From assembly GCF_008801815.1 (NCBI RefSeq), contig NZ_VZOX01000009.1: a stretch of DNA of 64,000 nucleotides; one strand, 5' to 3'. A model generated the notes under the pieces. The model ran no database searches. It was given only the letters and a program-made list of their open reading frames with translations, and was not told the origin of the DNA. Position numbers and translations under genes: made by a program. Of this stretch, positions 1 through 8,729 are shown piece by piece; positions within the stretch are counted from its first letter, which is position 1; every line of letters begins with the position of its first letter. The DNA comes from Edwardsiella anguillarum. Its GTDB lineage: Bacteria; Pseudomonadota; Gammaproteobacteria; Enterobacterales; Enterobacteriaceae.

Positions 1-96
1 CTGCACGTTGTCACCCAGCGCGCGTGCGCCGCCCATCAGCTCTGCCAGACGCGATTCGCTGTCGCTGAATACCCATACGGTTGCATATTTGCTCAT
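1..96 (-). CDS. fixB: FixB, electron transfer flavoprotein alpha-like subunit (5' part only)
   Basis: Only the first 32 codons lie in the window; the gene runs off the left edge. The visible N-terminus (MSKYATVWVFSDSESRL, then ELMGGARALG) matches the start of enterobacterial FixB. With FixA it forms an ETF-like heterodimer thought to feed electrons to crotonobetainyl-CoA reductase CaiA in anaerobic carnitine metabolism. The ATG at 96 lies 11 bases after the fixA stop and is preceded by GGGGAA, as expected for a co-transcribed fixAB unit. fixC and fixX would be expected further left but are not visible. Confidence 0.9.
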   Translation of the reverse strand, partial: MSKYATVWVFSDSESRLAELMGGARALGDNVQ

Positions 97-107
97 GTTG
101 TTCCCCA

Positions 108-881
108 TTAACGCACGATTTTGCGCAGATGTTCTGCAAACTCGGCGATTTGTTCTTCGCCGTCCCCTTCGATGATCACCCGCGCACGCGCCTTCTGCTG
201 CGGCGCCTGAACGCTGAGCAGGGTGGTGTAGGCATGGGCATCGCCGGCGTCCAGATCGTCGCAAGACCAGGTCTGCGCCGGTTTTTTGGCGGCGCCGAGG
301 ATGGCCTTCATGGACGGGATCTGCGGGGCATTGATGTCGGTGGAGACGGCAATGACCGCCGGCAGGGGCAGGGTGAGGGTTTCGACTTCATCTTCCAGGG
401 TGCGTTCGATCTCGATCTGTCCATCGGAGAGGCTAAGGATACGGCTGACACCGTTGATCGCCGGGACGGAGAGCGCGTCGCCCAGCAGCAGGCCAACCTG
501 CTGTGCATACAGATCCGCCGAACCGTCGCCGCACAGGATCAGGTCAAAGCCATTTTTGCGCGCGGCGGCGGCCAGCAGAGAGGCCGTCTGGTGCGGCAGG
601 CTGTTTTCCAGCCCCGCCGCCGAGACGGCGATCAGCTCGTCCGGACCGCGAGACAGCACATCCTTGCGCGCCTTGGCGTTGGTCAGGGCATCACCGCCGA
701 CGCTCATGGCGACGATATGAATATCGCTGTTCTGCTGTTTTAAGGAGTTAGCCGCTTCGATCGCATTCAGATCGAACTGGCTGATTTTGGCATCCGCCTT
801 ACTGAGGTTCAGGGAGCCATCACTGTTGACCGTGATATCCTGCTCCTCGGGGATGAGTTTATAACATGCGATAATTTTCAT
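108..881 (-). CDS. fixA: FixA, electron transfer flavoprotein beta-like subunit
   Basis: This 257-residue protein aligns along its length with E. coli FixA: N-terminal MKIIACYK, then SKADAKISQFDLNAIEAA, KDVLSRGPDEL and the ETF-beta signature region AVSTDINAPQIPSMKAILGA. FixA pairs with FixB and is believed to pass electrons to the CaiA reductase in the cytoplasm. The frame is open for six more codons upstream (MPIGEV), but the ATG at 881 gives the family N-terminus and has GGAGAAG a few bases before it, so it was chosen. The gene is divergent from caiT, as in E. coli, where both units are induced anaerobically by carnitine. Confidence 0.95.
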   Translation of the reverse strand: MKIIACYKLIPEEQDITVNSDGSLNLSKADAKISQFDLNAIEAANSLKQQNSDIHIVAMSVGGDALTNAKARKDVLSRGPDELIAVSAAGLENSLPHQTASLLAAAARKNGFDLILCGDGSADLYAQQVGLLLGDALSVPAINGVSRILSLSDGQIEIERTLEDEVETLTLPLPAVIAVSTDINAPQIPSMKAILGAAKKPAQTWSCDDLDAGDAHAYTTLLSVQAPQQKARARVIIEGDGEEQIAEFAEHLRKIVR

Positions 882-1549
882 CACTTCTCCGATAGGCAAT
901 ATAAAATTTGGGTGTAGCGAAACTGTCCTGAATCAGGCTATACACAAGGAAGAAAAATTAAATTGTGTTTTTGGTAATACGCTTGTTAAAATTGATTCAC
1001 CTGGTCTATAAATAAATTAACCGCCAGTAAAACTCGCGTAATTTAATATTTCCTCATCTCGCATCCTTGCGCTGAAATCATTCTGACGCCAATAGAAATA
1101 CCATGATTCACAATGCCAAAATAATACATAGATCACCAATATTGAAGGTGTTACATCGCGTTTGCATAGCGTGAAATTGCTCATTTTTGTTTGTATATAA
1201 TTGTTTTTTATTTTGTTTTTTTAATTGTTCTTGGCGGTAACGGCGGCGTCGCCGGCGTCGGCGGCGCGAGACCTGAGAAATTGTTTGATTAAGATCACGG
1301 ATTATTGAACGGTCAAATTTCATTATAATCACACATTAATCATGCGTCCTTGCTTATCCCGCGAGATAAGACAGATGGATAAATGTCATTACTGTGTTTT
1401 TGTTATTAATTGCTTTTTTTATTTCAAATGATATAGAGACTTATGTCGCGCCAACGTGTGTTTTATATACGCTAACGTGGCTTATTCAGAACCTTTACAC
1501 TTAACGTGATCATGGCGAGGTATGCCTTTCCATGAGGGAAGATACGTAA
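882..1549. promoter_or_regulatory. Divergent fixA/caiT regulatory region
   Basis: This 668-base, AT-rich gap separates fixA from caiT and should hold both promoters. In E. coli the equivalent region is controlled by CRP, FNR and CaiF. An FNR/CRP-like palindrome (1285-1298) and a perfect TATAAT (1324-1329) can be seen; the TATAAT reads toward caiT. A short GC-only triplet-like tract lies at about 1236-1268, and a 6-bp inverted repeat (CTTATC/GATAAG) at 1354-1371. No convincing gene was found; the one 74-codon frame here has a run of Arg codons from the GC tract and no family resemblance. Confidence 0.7.
1285..1298. promoter_or_regulatory. FNR/CRP-like binding site
   Basis: TTGAT-TAAG-ATCAC matches the FNR consensus TTGAT-N4-ATCAA at 9 of 10 fixed positions. 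It also partly fits a CRP half-site pair (TTTGA-N6-TCACG). Its centre (1291.5) is about 42-45 bases upstream of the start expected from the TATAAT at 1324-1329, near the usual class II activator position. It would suit anaerobic induction of the cai operon. Binding is an inference from sequence only. Confidence 0.55.
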
Positions 1550-3073
1550 ATGAAGACTGAAAATAGCAGCCGGAAAACAGGGATAGAGCCCAAAGTCTTT
1601 TTCCCGTCATTGATTATTGTTGCGTTACTTTGTTACCTGACCATTCGCGATTTGGATGCCTCTAACGCGGTGATTAACTCGGTATTTAACTACATCACCT
1701 ACTCATGGGGCTGGGCCTTCGAGTGGTACATGGTGGTGATGCTGGGCGGGTGGTTTTGGCTGATCTTTGGCCCCTTTGCCCAACGCCGTCTGGGGGATGA
1801 GGCGCCAGAGTTCAGCACCGTCAGCTGGATCTTCATGATGTTCGCCTCCTGTACCTCTGCGGCGGTCCTGTTCTGGGGCTCCATCGAAATTTATTACTAT
1901 GTCGCCACGCCGCCGTTTGGCCTAACGCCGTTCTCCAACGCCGCTAAAGAGATGGGGCTGGCCTATAGCCTGTTCCACTGGGGACCGCTGCCGTGGGCGA
2001 CCTACAGCTTCCTAGCCGTGGCCTTTGGTTACTTCCTGTTCGTGCGCAAAATCAGCGTAGTCCGCCCCAGCGGCACCCTGGTCGCGCTGATGGGCGAGAA
2101 GCGCTGCAACGGCCTGTTCGGCGTGGTGGTCGATAACCTGTATCTGGTTGCGCTGATCCTGGCGATGGGGACCAGCCTGGGGCTGGCGACGCCGTTGGTG
2201 ACCGAATGTATCCAGTATCTGTTCGGCGTGCCGCATACGTTGGAGCTGGATGCGCTGATCATCTGCTGCTGGATCGTCTTTAACGCCGTGTGCGTCGCCT
2301 TTGGCCTGCAGAAAGGGGTCAAGGTGGCCAGTGACGTACGTAACTACCTGAGCATCATCGTTCTGGCGTGGGTCCTGATCATCGGTGCCACCAGCTTCAC
2401 CGTTAACTACTTCACCGACTCCGTCGGGGTGCTGCTGATGAACGTCGGCCGCATGCTGTTCTACACCGATGCCGTCGGCAAGAGCGGCTTCCCGCAGGCC
2501 TGGACCGTGTTCTACTGGGCATGGTGGATCGTGTACGGCATCCAGATGTGTATCTTCCTGGCCCGTATCTCTAAAGGCCGTACCGTGCGCCAGCTGTGCC
2601 TGGGGATGGTCGGCGGTCTGACGGCGTCGACCTGGCTGCTGTGGACCATTCTGGGCAGCAACACCCTCTCTCTGATGAACAACAGCATGGTCGATCTGCC
2701 GAAGACCATCGAAACCCACGGCGTTGCCCGCGCCATCATCGAAACCTGGGCCGCGCTGCCGATGAGTACGGCGACCATGTGGGCGTTCTTCATCCTGTGC
2801 TTCATCGCCACCGTGACCCTGATCAACGCCTGCTCCTACACCCTGGCGATGTCGACCTGTAAAGAGGCCAGTGGCTATCAAGAGCCGCCGATTTGGGTAC
2901 GCGTGGGCTGGTCCGTACTGGTCGGCATCATCGGCATCATCCTGTTGGCCCTGGGCGGACTGAAGCCGATTCAGACGGCGATCATCGCCGGCGGCTGCCC
3001 GCTGTTCTTTGTCAATATATTGATAACTATATCATTTTTGAAAGATGCCAAGTCCACGTACTGGAAATATTAA
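1550..3073 (+). CDS. caiT: CaiT, L-carnitine/gamma-butyrobetaine antiporter
   Basis: A 507-residue inner-membrane protein of the BCCT family, colinear with the 504-residue E. coli CaiT with two extra residues near the N-terminus. CaiT exchanges external L-carnitine for gamma-butyrobetaine without net ion flux. The substrate-site tryptophans are kept in the FYWAWW segment (Trp323, Trp325, Trp326), and the ASCTSAAVLFWGS and FHWGPLPWATY helices are conserved. The ATG follows GAGGGAAG at normal spacing. It is the first gene of caiTABCD; caiA starts 32 bases after its stop. Confidence 0.97.
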   Translation: MKTENSSRKTGIEPKVFFPSLIIVALLCYLTIRDLDASNAVINSVFNYITYSWGWAFEWYMVVMLGGWFWLIFGPFAQRRLGDEAPEFSTVSWIFMMFASCTSAAVLFWGSIEIYYYVATPPFGLTPFSNAAKEMGLAYSLFHWGPLPWATYSFLAVAFGYFLFVRKISVVRPSGTLVALMGEKRCNGLFGVVVDNLYLVALILAMGTSLGLATPLVTECIQYLFGVPHTLELDALIICCWIVFNAVCVAFGLQKGVKVASDVRNYLSIIVLAWVLIIGATSFTVNYFTDSVGVLLMNVGRMLFYTDAVGKSGFPQAWTVFYWAWWIVYGIQMCIFLARISKGRTVRQLCLGMVGGLTASTWLLWTILGSNTLSLMNNSMVDLPKTIETHGVARAIIETWAALPMSTATMWAFFILCFIATVTLINACSYTLAMSTCKEASGYQEPPIWVRVGWSVLVGIIGIILLALGGLKPIQTAIIAGGCPLFFVNILITISFLKDAKSTYWKY

Positions 3074-3105
3074 ACCGTTAATTTGCCAAACAAGAGGTCT
3101 GACAC

Positions 3106-4248
3106 ATGGATTTTACACTGACTGACGAGCAGGAGCTGTTCGTTGCCGGAATTCGCGATCTGATGGCGCAGGAAAACTGGGAAGCCTACTTTGCCGAGTG
3201 CGATCGCAACAGCGAATACCCTGAACGTTTTGTTAAGGCACTGGCGGATATGGGCATCGACTCGCTGCTGCTGCCGGAGGATCAGGGCGGGCTGGACGCC
3301 GGGTTCGTCACCCTGGCCGCGGTCTGGATGGAGCTGGGCCGCCTGGGGGCGCCGACCTATGTGCTATACCAGCTGCCGGGCGGGTTTAACACCGTCCTGC
3401 GCGAGGGGACCGCGGAGCAGATCGACCGCATCATGGCCTTTCGCGGCACCGGCAAGCAAATGTGGAACTCCGCGATCACCGAGCCGGGCGCCGGCTCTGA
3501 CGTGGGCAGCCTGCAGACCACCTATACGCGCAAGAACGGCAAGGTCTACCTCAACGGCAGCAAGTGCTTTATCACCAGCAGCGCCTACACCCCGTATCTG
3601 GTGGTGATGGCACGCGACGGCGCCTCGCCGGAGAAAGCGGTCTACTCCGAGTGGTTTGTCGATATGAGCCTGCCGGGCATTAAGGTCAACAAGCTGGAGA
3701 AGCTGGGCCTGCGCATGGACAGCTGCTGTGAGGTGGTATTCGACAACGTCGAGCTGGAGGAGAAGGATCTGTTCGGGCGCGAAGGCAATGGCTTCAACCG
3801 GGTGAAAGAGGAGTTCGATCATGAACGCTTCCTGGTGGCGCTGACCAACTATGGCACCGCGCTGTGCGCCTTCGAGGACGCCGCGCGCTACGCCAACCAG
3901 CGTGTGCAGTTCGGTGAAACCATCGGCCGCTTCCAGCTGATCCAGGAGAAGTTCGCCCACATGGCGATCAAGCTGAACTCCATGAAGAACATGCTGCTGG
4001 AGTCTGCCTGGAAGAGCGACAACGGCCTGATGACCTCCGGCGATGCGGCGATGTGTAAATACTTCTGCGCCAACGCCGCCTTTGAGGTCGTGGATACTGC
4101 CATGCAGGTATTGGGTGGGGTCGGGATCGCCGGCGATCACCGCATCACCCGCTTCTGGCGCGACCTGCGCGTGGACCGCGTTTCCGGCGGCTCCGACGAG
4201 ATGCAGATCCTGACCCTGGGCCGCGCGGTGCTGAAACAGTATCGCTAA
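3106..4248 (+). CDS. caiA: CaiA, crotonobetainyl-CoA reductase
   Basis: A 380-residue acyl-CoA dehydrogenase fold enzyme, the same length as E. coli CaiA. It reduces crotonobetainyl-CoA to gamma-butyrobetainyl-CoA using FAD and electrons thought to arrive via FixAB. The flavin/substrate signature EPGAGSDVGS is at residues 126-135, and the C-terminal family signature (VLGGVGIAGDHRITRFWRD) is present near residues 337-355. An AGAGGTC ribosome-binding site precedes the ATG. It is the second gene of the cai operon, about 100 bases before caiB. Confidence 0.96.
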   Translation: MDFTLTDEQELFVAGIRDLMAQENWEAYFAECDRNSEYPERFVKALADMGIDSLLLPEDQGGLDAGFVTLAAVWMELGRLGAPTYVLYQLPGGFNTVLREGTAEQIDRIMAFRGTGKQMWNSAITEPGAGSDVGSLQTTYTRKNGKVYLNGSKCFITSSAYTPYLVVMARDGASPEKAVYSEWFVDMSLPGIKVNKLEKLGLRMDSCCEVVFDNVELEEKDLFGREGNGFNRVKEEFDHERFLVALTNYGTALCAFEDAARYANQRVQFGETIGRFQLIQEKFAHMAIKLNSMKNMLLESAWKSDNGLMTSGDAAMCKYFCANAAFEVVDTAMQVLGGVGIAGDHRITRFWRDLRVDRVSGGSDEMQILTLGRAVLKQYR

Positions 4249-4349
4249 GGGCTGCAGACGGCCGCCGCGGCGACCGTCTGTCTGCCATGACACCCGGGGC
4301 TAATGTGCCCGGCCCCGGGTCCGCTGATTTTGTTAAGAAGGATCACGTT

Positions 4350-5570
4350 ATGTCTGACCGTCTGTCCATGCCCAAGTTTGGCCCGCTCTCTGGCCTGCGC
4401 GTCGTGTTTTCCGGCATCGAGATCGCCGGTCCCTTTGCCGGACAAATGTTTGCCGAATGGGGCGCCGAAGTTATCTGGATCGAAAACGTCGCCTACGGGG
4501 ATACGATCCGGGTACAGCCCAACTACCCCCAGCTGTCGCGCCGCAACCTGCACGCGCTGTCGCTGAATATTTTTAAGGATGAGGGACGCGAAGCATTCCT
4601 GCGCCTGATGGAGACCACCGATATTTTCATCGAGGCCAGCAAGGGCCCGGCCTTCGCCCGCCGCGGCATCACCGACGAGGTGCTGTGGGAGCGCAATAAA
4701 AAACTGGTGATCGCTCACCTGTCCGGCTTTGGCCAGTACGGCACGCCGGAGTACACCAACCTGGCCGCCTATAACACCATCGCCCAGGCGTTCAGCGGCT
4801 ATCTGATCCAGAACGGCGATAAAGATCAGCCGATGCCGGCCTTCCCGTATACCGCCGACTACTTCTCCGGTATGACGGTGACCACCGCTGCCCTGGCCGC
4901 CCTGTACAAGGCACAGCAGACCGGCGTGGGCGAGAGCATCGACGTCGCCATGTATGAAGTGATGCTGCGCATGGGGCAGTACTTCATGATGGACTACTTC
5001 AACGGCGGCGAAATGTGTCCGCGCATGACCAAAGGCAAGGACCCCTACTACGCCGGCTGCGGCCTGTATCGGTGCAGCGACGGCTATATCGTGATGGAGC
5101 TGGTGGGGATCACCCAGATCCGTGAGATGTTCAACGATATCGGCCTGGCGCATCTGCTGGATACGCCGGAGGTGCCGGAGGGCACCCAGCTTATCCACCG
5201 CATCGAATGCCCGCACGGCGAGCTGGTAGAGGAGAAGCTGGACGCCTGGCTGGCGCAGCACACCATCGCCGAGGTGCAGGCCCGCTTTGCCGAGCTGAAG
5301 ATCGCCTGCGCCAAGGTGCTGAACGTGGATGAGCTGGAAAGCAACCCGCAGTACGTGGCGCGCGAGTCGATCACCACCTGGAAGGCCGTTGATGGGCACA
5401 CCTGCAAAGGCCCCAACGTGATGCCGAAGTTTAAACATCACCCGGGGCAGATTTGGCGCGGCATGCCGGAACACGGCATGGATACCGCGGCGATCCTGCA
5501 CAGCATCGGCTATGACCAGACGGCGATCGACGCCCTGGTGGCGAAAGGACTGGCCAAGACCGGTCAGTAA
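4350..5570 (+). CDS. caiB: CaiB, gamma-butyrobetainyl-CoA:carnitine CoA-transferase
   Basis: This 406-residue protein belongs to the family III (formyl-CoA transferase-like) CoA transferases and is one residue longer than E. coli CaiB. It moves CoA from gamma-butyrobetainyl-CoA to carnitine, so the cycle runs without a ligase step each turn. The catalytic aspartate is Asp170 in YTADYFSG (Asp169 in E. coli). The frame is open 21 codons further upstream, but the ATG at 4350 has AAGAAGG before it and gives the family N-terminus (MPKFGPLSGLRVVFSG). The 101-base caiA-caiB gap contains GC-rich dyad sequence. Confidence 0.96.
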   Translation: MSDRLSMPKFGPLSGLRVVFSGIEIAGPFAGQMFAEWGAEVIWIENVAYGDTIRVQPNYPQLSRRNLHALSLNIFKDEGREAFLRLMETTDIFIEASKGPAFARRGITDEVLWERNKKLVIAHLSGFGQYGTPEYTNLAAYNTIAQAFSGYLIQNGDKDQPMPAFPYTADYFSGMTVTTAALAALYKAQQTGVGESIDVAMYEVMLRMGQYFMMDYFNGGEMCPRMTKGKDPYYAGCGLYRCSDGYIVMELVGITQIREMFNDIGLAHLLDTPEVPEGTQLIHRIECPHGELVEEKLDAWLAQHTIAEVQARFAELKIACAKVLNVDELESNPQYVARESITTWKAVDGHTCKGPNVMPKFKHHPGQIWRGMPEHGMDTAAILHSIGYDQTAIDALVAKGLAKTGQ

Positions 5571-5633
5571 GGCCGTACCGCCGTTGTCCGCGTAGACGGG
5601 CAACGGCATGGCACCATTCAACGGCGGTAGAGC

Positions 5634-7196
5634 ATGGACATGATAGGGGAACGCCATCTGCGTCAGGCGTGGGACGATCTGGCGGCGATGCACGGTGGGA
5701 AAACGGCGCTGATCGTCGAAAATCTGCGGGGCGAGGCCAGAGACTACAGCTACGCCCGGCTGAACGAGGAGATCAATCGCACGGCCAACCTGTTTCTGAC
5801 CCTGGGGATCGAAAAGGGCGACCGGGTGGCGCTGCACCTGAACAACTGCGCCGAGTTCATCTTCTGCTGGTTTGGCCTGACCAAGATCGGCGCCGTCGTG
5901 GTGCCGATCAACGCCAACCTGCTGCATGACGAGTGCGCGTTTATCATCCGCCAGTGCGCCGCCCGGCTGGTGGTGACCACGGGTGCCGCCGCGCCCGCCT
6001 ATGCGTCGCTGCGCCGCGAGGCGGACGCGCCGCTGCAGGGGATTCTGCTGATCGATGCCGGGGCGTCCCCCGCGGCGGACGCCGATGGCATGAAGGATTT
6101 TCAACGCCTGAAGGATCAGCAGCCGGCGCAGTTGTTACACGCGCCGGCGCTCAGCGCGTTGGATACCGCCGAGATCCTGTTTACCTCCGGCACCACCTCG
6201 GCACCGAAGGGGGTGGTGATCACCCACTACAATCTGCTGTTCGCCGGCTATTACACCGCCTGGCAGTGCGCGCTGCGCGCGGATGATGTCTATCTGACGC
6301 CGATGCCCGCCTACCACATTGACTGCCAGTGCACCGTCGCCATGGCCGCCTTTAGCGTCGGGGCGACGCTGGTGCTGCTGGAGAAGTACAGCGCCCGGGC
6401 CTTCTGGGGGCAGGTCTGCAAGTACCGCGCCACGCTGACGGAGTGTATCCCACTGATGATCAAAACCCTGATGATGCAGCCGACGATGCCGTGGGAGCGC
6501 AGCCACTGCCTGCGCGAGGTGCTGTTTTATCTCAACCTCTCGACGGAGGAGAAAGAGGCCTTTCTGCAGCGCTTCGGCGTCCGTCTGCTGACCTCCTACG
6601 GCATGACGGAGACCATCGTCGGCCTGATTGGCGACCGGCCGGGCGACAAGCGGCGCTGGCCCTCTATTGGCCGGGTGGGCATGGGCTATGAGGCGGAGAT
6701 CCGCAGCGCCGACGGCCATCCATTGACCGTCGGCGAGACCGGCGAGCTGTGGGTCCGGGGTATTCCTGGCAAGACCTTGTTTAAGGAGTATTACGGTCTG
6801 CCGCAGGAGACGGCGCGCGTGCTGACGCCCGACGGCTGGCTACGCACCGGCGACTACGCCTACTGCGATGACGAGGGCTACTTCTACTTTGTCGAACGCA
6901 GCTGCAACATGATCAAACGCTGCGGGGAGAATATCTCCTGCGTGGAGATTGAGAATATTCTGGCGACCCACCCCAAGATTATGGATGTGGCGGTGGTCGG
7001 CCTGAAAGACTCTATCCGCGATGAAGCGATCAAGGCGGTCGTGGTGCTGAGTCCCGGCGAACAGCTGAGCGAAGAGGCGTTCTTCGCCTTTTGCACCGCC
7101 CGGATGGCCAAGTTTAAGGTGCCCTCTTTTTTGGAGATCCGCGACAGTCTGCCGCGCAGCTGTTCGGGGAAAGTGATCAAAAAAAGTTTATGTTAA
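5634..7196 (+). CDS. caiC: CaiC, crotonobetaine/carnitine--CoA ligase
   Basis: A 520-residue adenylate-forming acyl-CoA synthetase. It activates carnitine, crotonobetaine or gamma-butyrobetaine with ATP and CoA to prime the CaiB cycle. The A3 phosphate loop TSGTTSAPKG is at residues 184-193, the YGMTE motif is present, and the C-terminal catalytic Lys is Lys513 (CSGK). The start MDMIG is the family start. The gene lies 63 bases after caiB and 88 before caiD. A second, clearly paralogous gene stands at 8730-10286. Confidence 0.95.
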   Translation: MDMIGERHLRQAWDDLAAMHGGKTALIVENLRGEARDYSYARLNEEINRTANLFLTLGIEKGDRVALHLNNCAEFIFCWFGLTKIGAVVVPINANLLHDECAFIIRQCAARLVVTTGAAAPAYASLRREADAPLQGILLIDAGASPAADADGMKDFQRLKDQQPAQLLHAPALSALDTAEILFTSGTTSAPKGVVITHYNLLFAGYYTAWQCALRADDVYLTPMPAYHIDCQCTVAMAAFSVGATLVLLEKYSARAFWGQVCKYRATLTECIPLMIKTLMMQPTMPWERSHCLREVLFYLNLSTEEKEAFLQRFGVRLLTSYGMTETIVGLIGDRPGDKRRWPSIGRVGMGYEAEIRSADGHPLTVGETGELWVRGIPGKTLFKEYYGLPQETARVLTPDGWLRTGDYAYCDDEGYFYFVERSCNMIKRCGENISCVEIENILATHPKIMDVAVVGLKDSIRDEAIKAVVVLSPGEQLSEEAFFAFCTARMAKFKVPSFLEIRDSLPRSCSGKVIKKSLC

Positions 7197-7284
7197 ACCG
7201 CACCGGGGGGGGCCGGCGTACGCCGCCAGCCCTGTGGCTACGCGCCGGTGCGATCACCCTGTTGAATCGGAATGGAGTATGAGG

Positions 7285-8070
7285 ATGAGCGAGTCATTAC
7301 AGATAGCGCGCAACGGTGGAATTCTGGAAATTACGCTGAACCGCCCCAAGGCCAATGCCATCGATGCCAAGACCAGTCTGGCCATGGGGGAGGCGTTTAT
7401 CGCTTTCCGCGACGATCCGACGCTGCGCGTCGCCATCATTACCGGCGCCGGCGAACGCTTTTTCTCCGCCGGCTGGGATCTGAAGGCGGCGGCGGAGGGC
7501 GAGGCGCCGGACGCCGACTTTGGCCCGGGGGGCTTCGCCGGTTTGACGGAGCTGTTCAACCTGGATAAGCCGGTGATCGCCGCGGTCAACGGCTACGCCT
7601 TTGGCGGCGGCTTTGAGCTGGCGCTGGCGGCAGACATGATCGTCTGTGCCGACAATGCCTGTTTCGCCCTGCCGGAGGCCAAGCTGGGGATCGTCCCGGA
7701 CAGCGGCGGCATGCTGCGTCTGCCCAAGTGCATTCCGCCGGCGATCGCCAACGAGATGATGATGAGCGGGCGCCGTATGGAGGCCGAAGAGGCGCTGCGC
7801 TGGGGGATCGTTAATCAGGTGGTGCCGGGCGATCGACTGATGGCGACGGCGCGGGCGCTGGCCCAGCAGGTGGCGGAGAGCGCACCGCTGGCGCTGGCGG
7901 CGCTGAAGGAGATTGTCCGCGCCACCGCAGAGCTGTCCGTCGAGGAGGGCTATCGCCTGATCCGCAGCGGCGCCCTGAAGCACTATCCGGCCGTGTTGCA
8001 TTCGGAGGATGCGCTTGAGGGGCCGCAGGCCTTTGCCGAAAAACGCGAGCCGGTATGGAAGGGGCGCTGA
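7285..8070 (+). CDS. caiD: CaiD, carnitinyl-CoA dehydratase
   Basis: A 261-residue crotonase-superfamily enzyme, the same length as E. coli CaiD. It interconverts L-carnitinyl-CoA and crotonobetainyl-CoA. The active-site glutamates known for CaiD fall at Glu111 (GGGFE) and Glu131 (LPEAKLG); the oxyanion-hole segments FFSAGWDLKAAAEG and NGYAFGGG are intact. The frame opens earlier and has several upstream ATGs, but the ATG at 7285 gives the family N-terminus MSESL and has GGAG 8 bases before it. It is the last cai gene of this operon: caiE does not follow, and a terminator lies 47 bases downstream. Confidence 0.95.
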   Translation: MSESLQIARNGGILEITLNRPKANAIDAKTSLAMGEAFIAFRDDPTLRVAIITGAGERFFSAGWDLKAAAEGEAPDADFGPGGFAGLTELFNLDKPVIAAVNGYAFGGGFELALAADMIVCADNACFALPEAKLGIVPDSGGMLRLPKCIPPAIANEMMMSGRRMEAEEALRWGIVNQVVPGDRLMATARALAQQVAESAPLALAALKEIVRATAELSVEEGYRLIRSGALKHYPAVLHSEDALEGPQAFAEKREPVWKGR

Positions 8071-8116
8071 GCGGCGGGCGCCGGCGCGTGAAGCGCCCGC
8101 GTGACTGAGACCGTTG

Positions 8117-8144
8117 ACGGAGGGCCTTCCCCTCCGTTTTTTTT
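8117..8144 (+). terminator. Rho-independent terminator after caiD
   Basis: An 8-bp perfect stem (ACGGAGGG / CCCTCCGT) with a five-base loop is followed by eight T residues. It closes the caiTABCD operon 47 bases after the caiD stop and separates it from the second caiC-like gene. Confidence 0.9.
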
Positions 8145-8272
8145 GCCCTCATTCCCGACGCCGTCGGGATGAAGGGCATATCTCGCGCGTCGCTCTTTGC
8201 TATGACGAAATAACGCGGAGCTTTATTGCTTGCCTATTTATTGAATTAACTCCTCTCTGCTGAAATAGCATC

Positions 8273-8566
8273 ATGCCAAAAAAATATTCTTTATCTGCCT
8301 TTCTCATTGCGCCGGCGATGTTTCCCGGGAGCATTATTGCAACGATGTGCTCCTCCGTCTTACCGGACCGTGTTGAACGGAAAAAGAACGGCAGTCCGGT
8401 GGGGACGTCGATGGCGCCGCGCTGCGCCAGATAAGCGCGGCTGATGGCTCCTCTCGCGCGGGTCGCCGCGGGCGGCGGCGTCACCGTTGTTATGACGATG
8501 TTTGCTGTTTGTATCGTTTGGCCGCTTTTTTCGGCGACCAGGGGCGCGTTCCGACAGAGGCCCTGA
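8273..8566 (+). pseudogene. Possible decayed small membrane-protein gene
   Basis: Reading from the ATG at 8273 gives 53 codons to a TAA at 8432-8434. The same frame then runs through ATG 8444 to a TGA at 8564-8566. Both halves contain a segment long enough to cross a membrane (about residues 6-25 of the first part; VTVVMTMFAVCIVWPLF in the second). There is no clear ribosome-binding site and no recognised family. It could equally be chance open frame in an intergenic region, so it is given only as a weak candidate. Confidence 0.2.
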
Positions 8567-8588
8567 CCTCTTTATTTTTGGTAATGTG

Positions 8589-8619
8589 ACTAAGTCCAAA
8601 ATTTGCGCTTTTACTTAGT
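8589..8619. promoter_or_regulatory. Inverted repeat upstream of the second caiC-like gene
   Basis: ACTAAGT (8589-8595) and its exact reverse complement ACTTAGT (8613-8619) are separated by 17 AT-rich bases, about 110-140 bases before the start codon. The half-sites are about two helical turns apart (24 bases start to start), which suits a dimeric regulator. The regulator is unknown. Confidence 0.4.
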
Positions 8620-8729
8620 ACAAGAACACATAAATATAAGAAATTAAAACTACGTGAGCATTATATTCGCCAGTATGGAACTGCGGCCTGACGGGATGGC
8701 CAAGGATGACAATCGCACGATGAGGGGCT

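Larger units (their letters stand above)
8145..8729. other. Gap between caiD terminator and second caiC-like gene
   Basis: No intact recognisable gene. A plus-strand frame from 8273 begins with a hydrophobic segment (KYSLSAFLIAPAMFPG), stops at a TAA at 8432, and in the same frame continues from 8444 with another hydrophobic segment (VTVVMTMFAVCIVWPLF) to a TGA at 8564. This may be the remains of a small membrane-protein gene. The AT-rich last 150 bases carry an inverted repeat (8589-8619) and probably the promoter of the next gene. No trace of caiE was recognised. Confidence 0.5.

Noticed and set aside
1108..1332. A 74-codon minus-strand frame in the fixA-caiT gap
   Set aside because: A run of nine Arg codons comes from the GC triplet tract; there is no ribosome-binding site or homology, and the region should be regulatory.
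4245..6104. A 619-codon open frame antisense to caiB and caiC
   Set aside because: The sense strand codes for recognised cai genes with full motifs; this frame shows no family resemblance.
8200..8484. A 94-codon minus-strand frame after caiD
   Set aside because: No ribosome-binding site, no homology, and composition unlike neighbouring genes.
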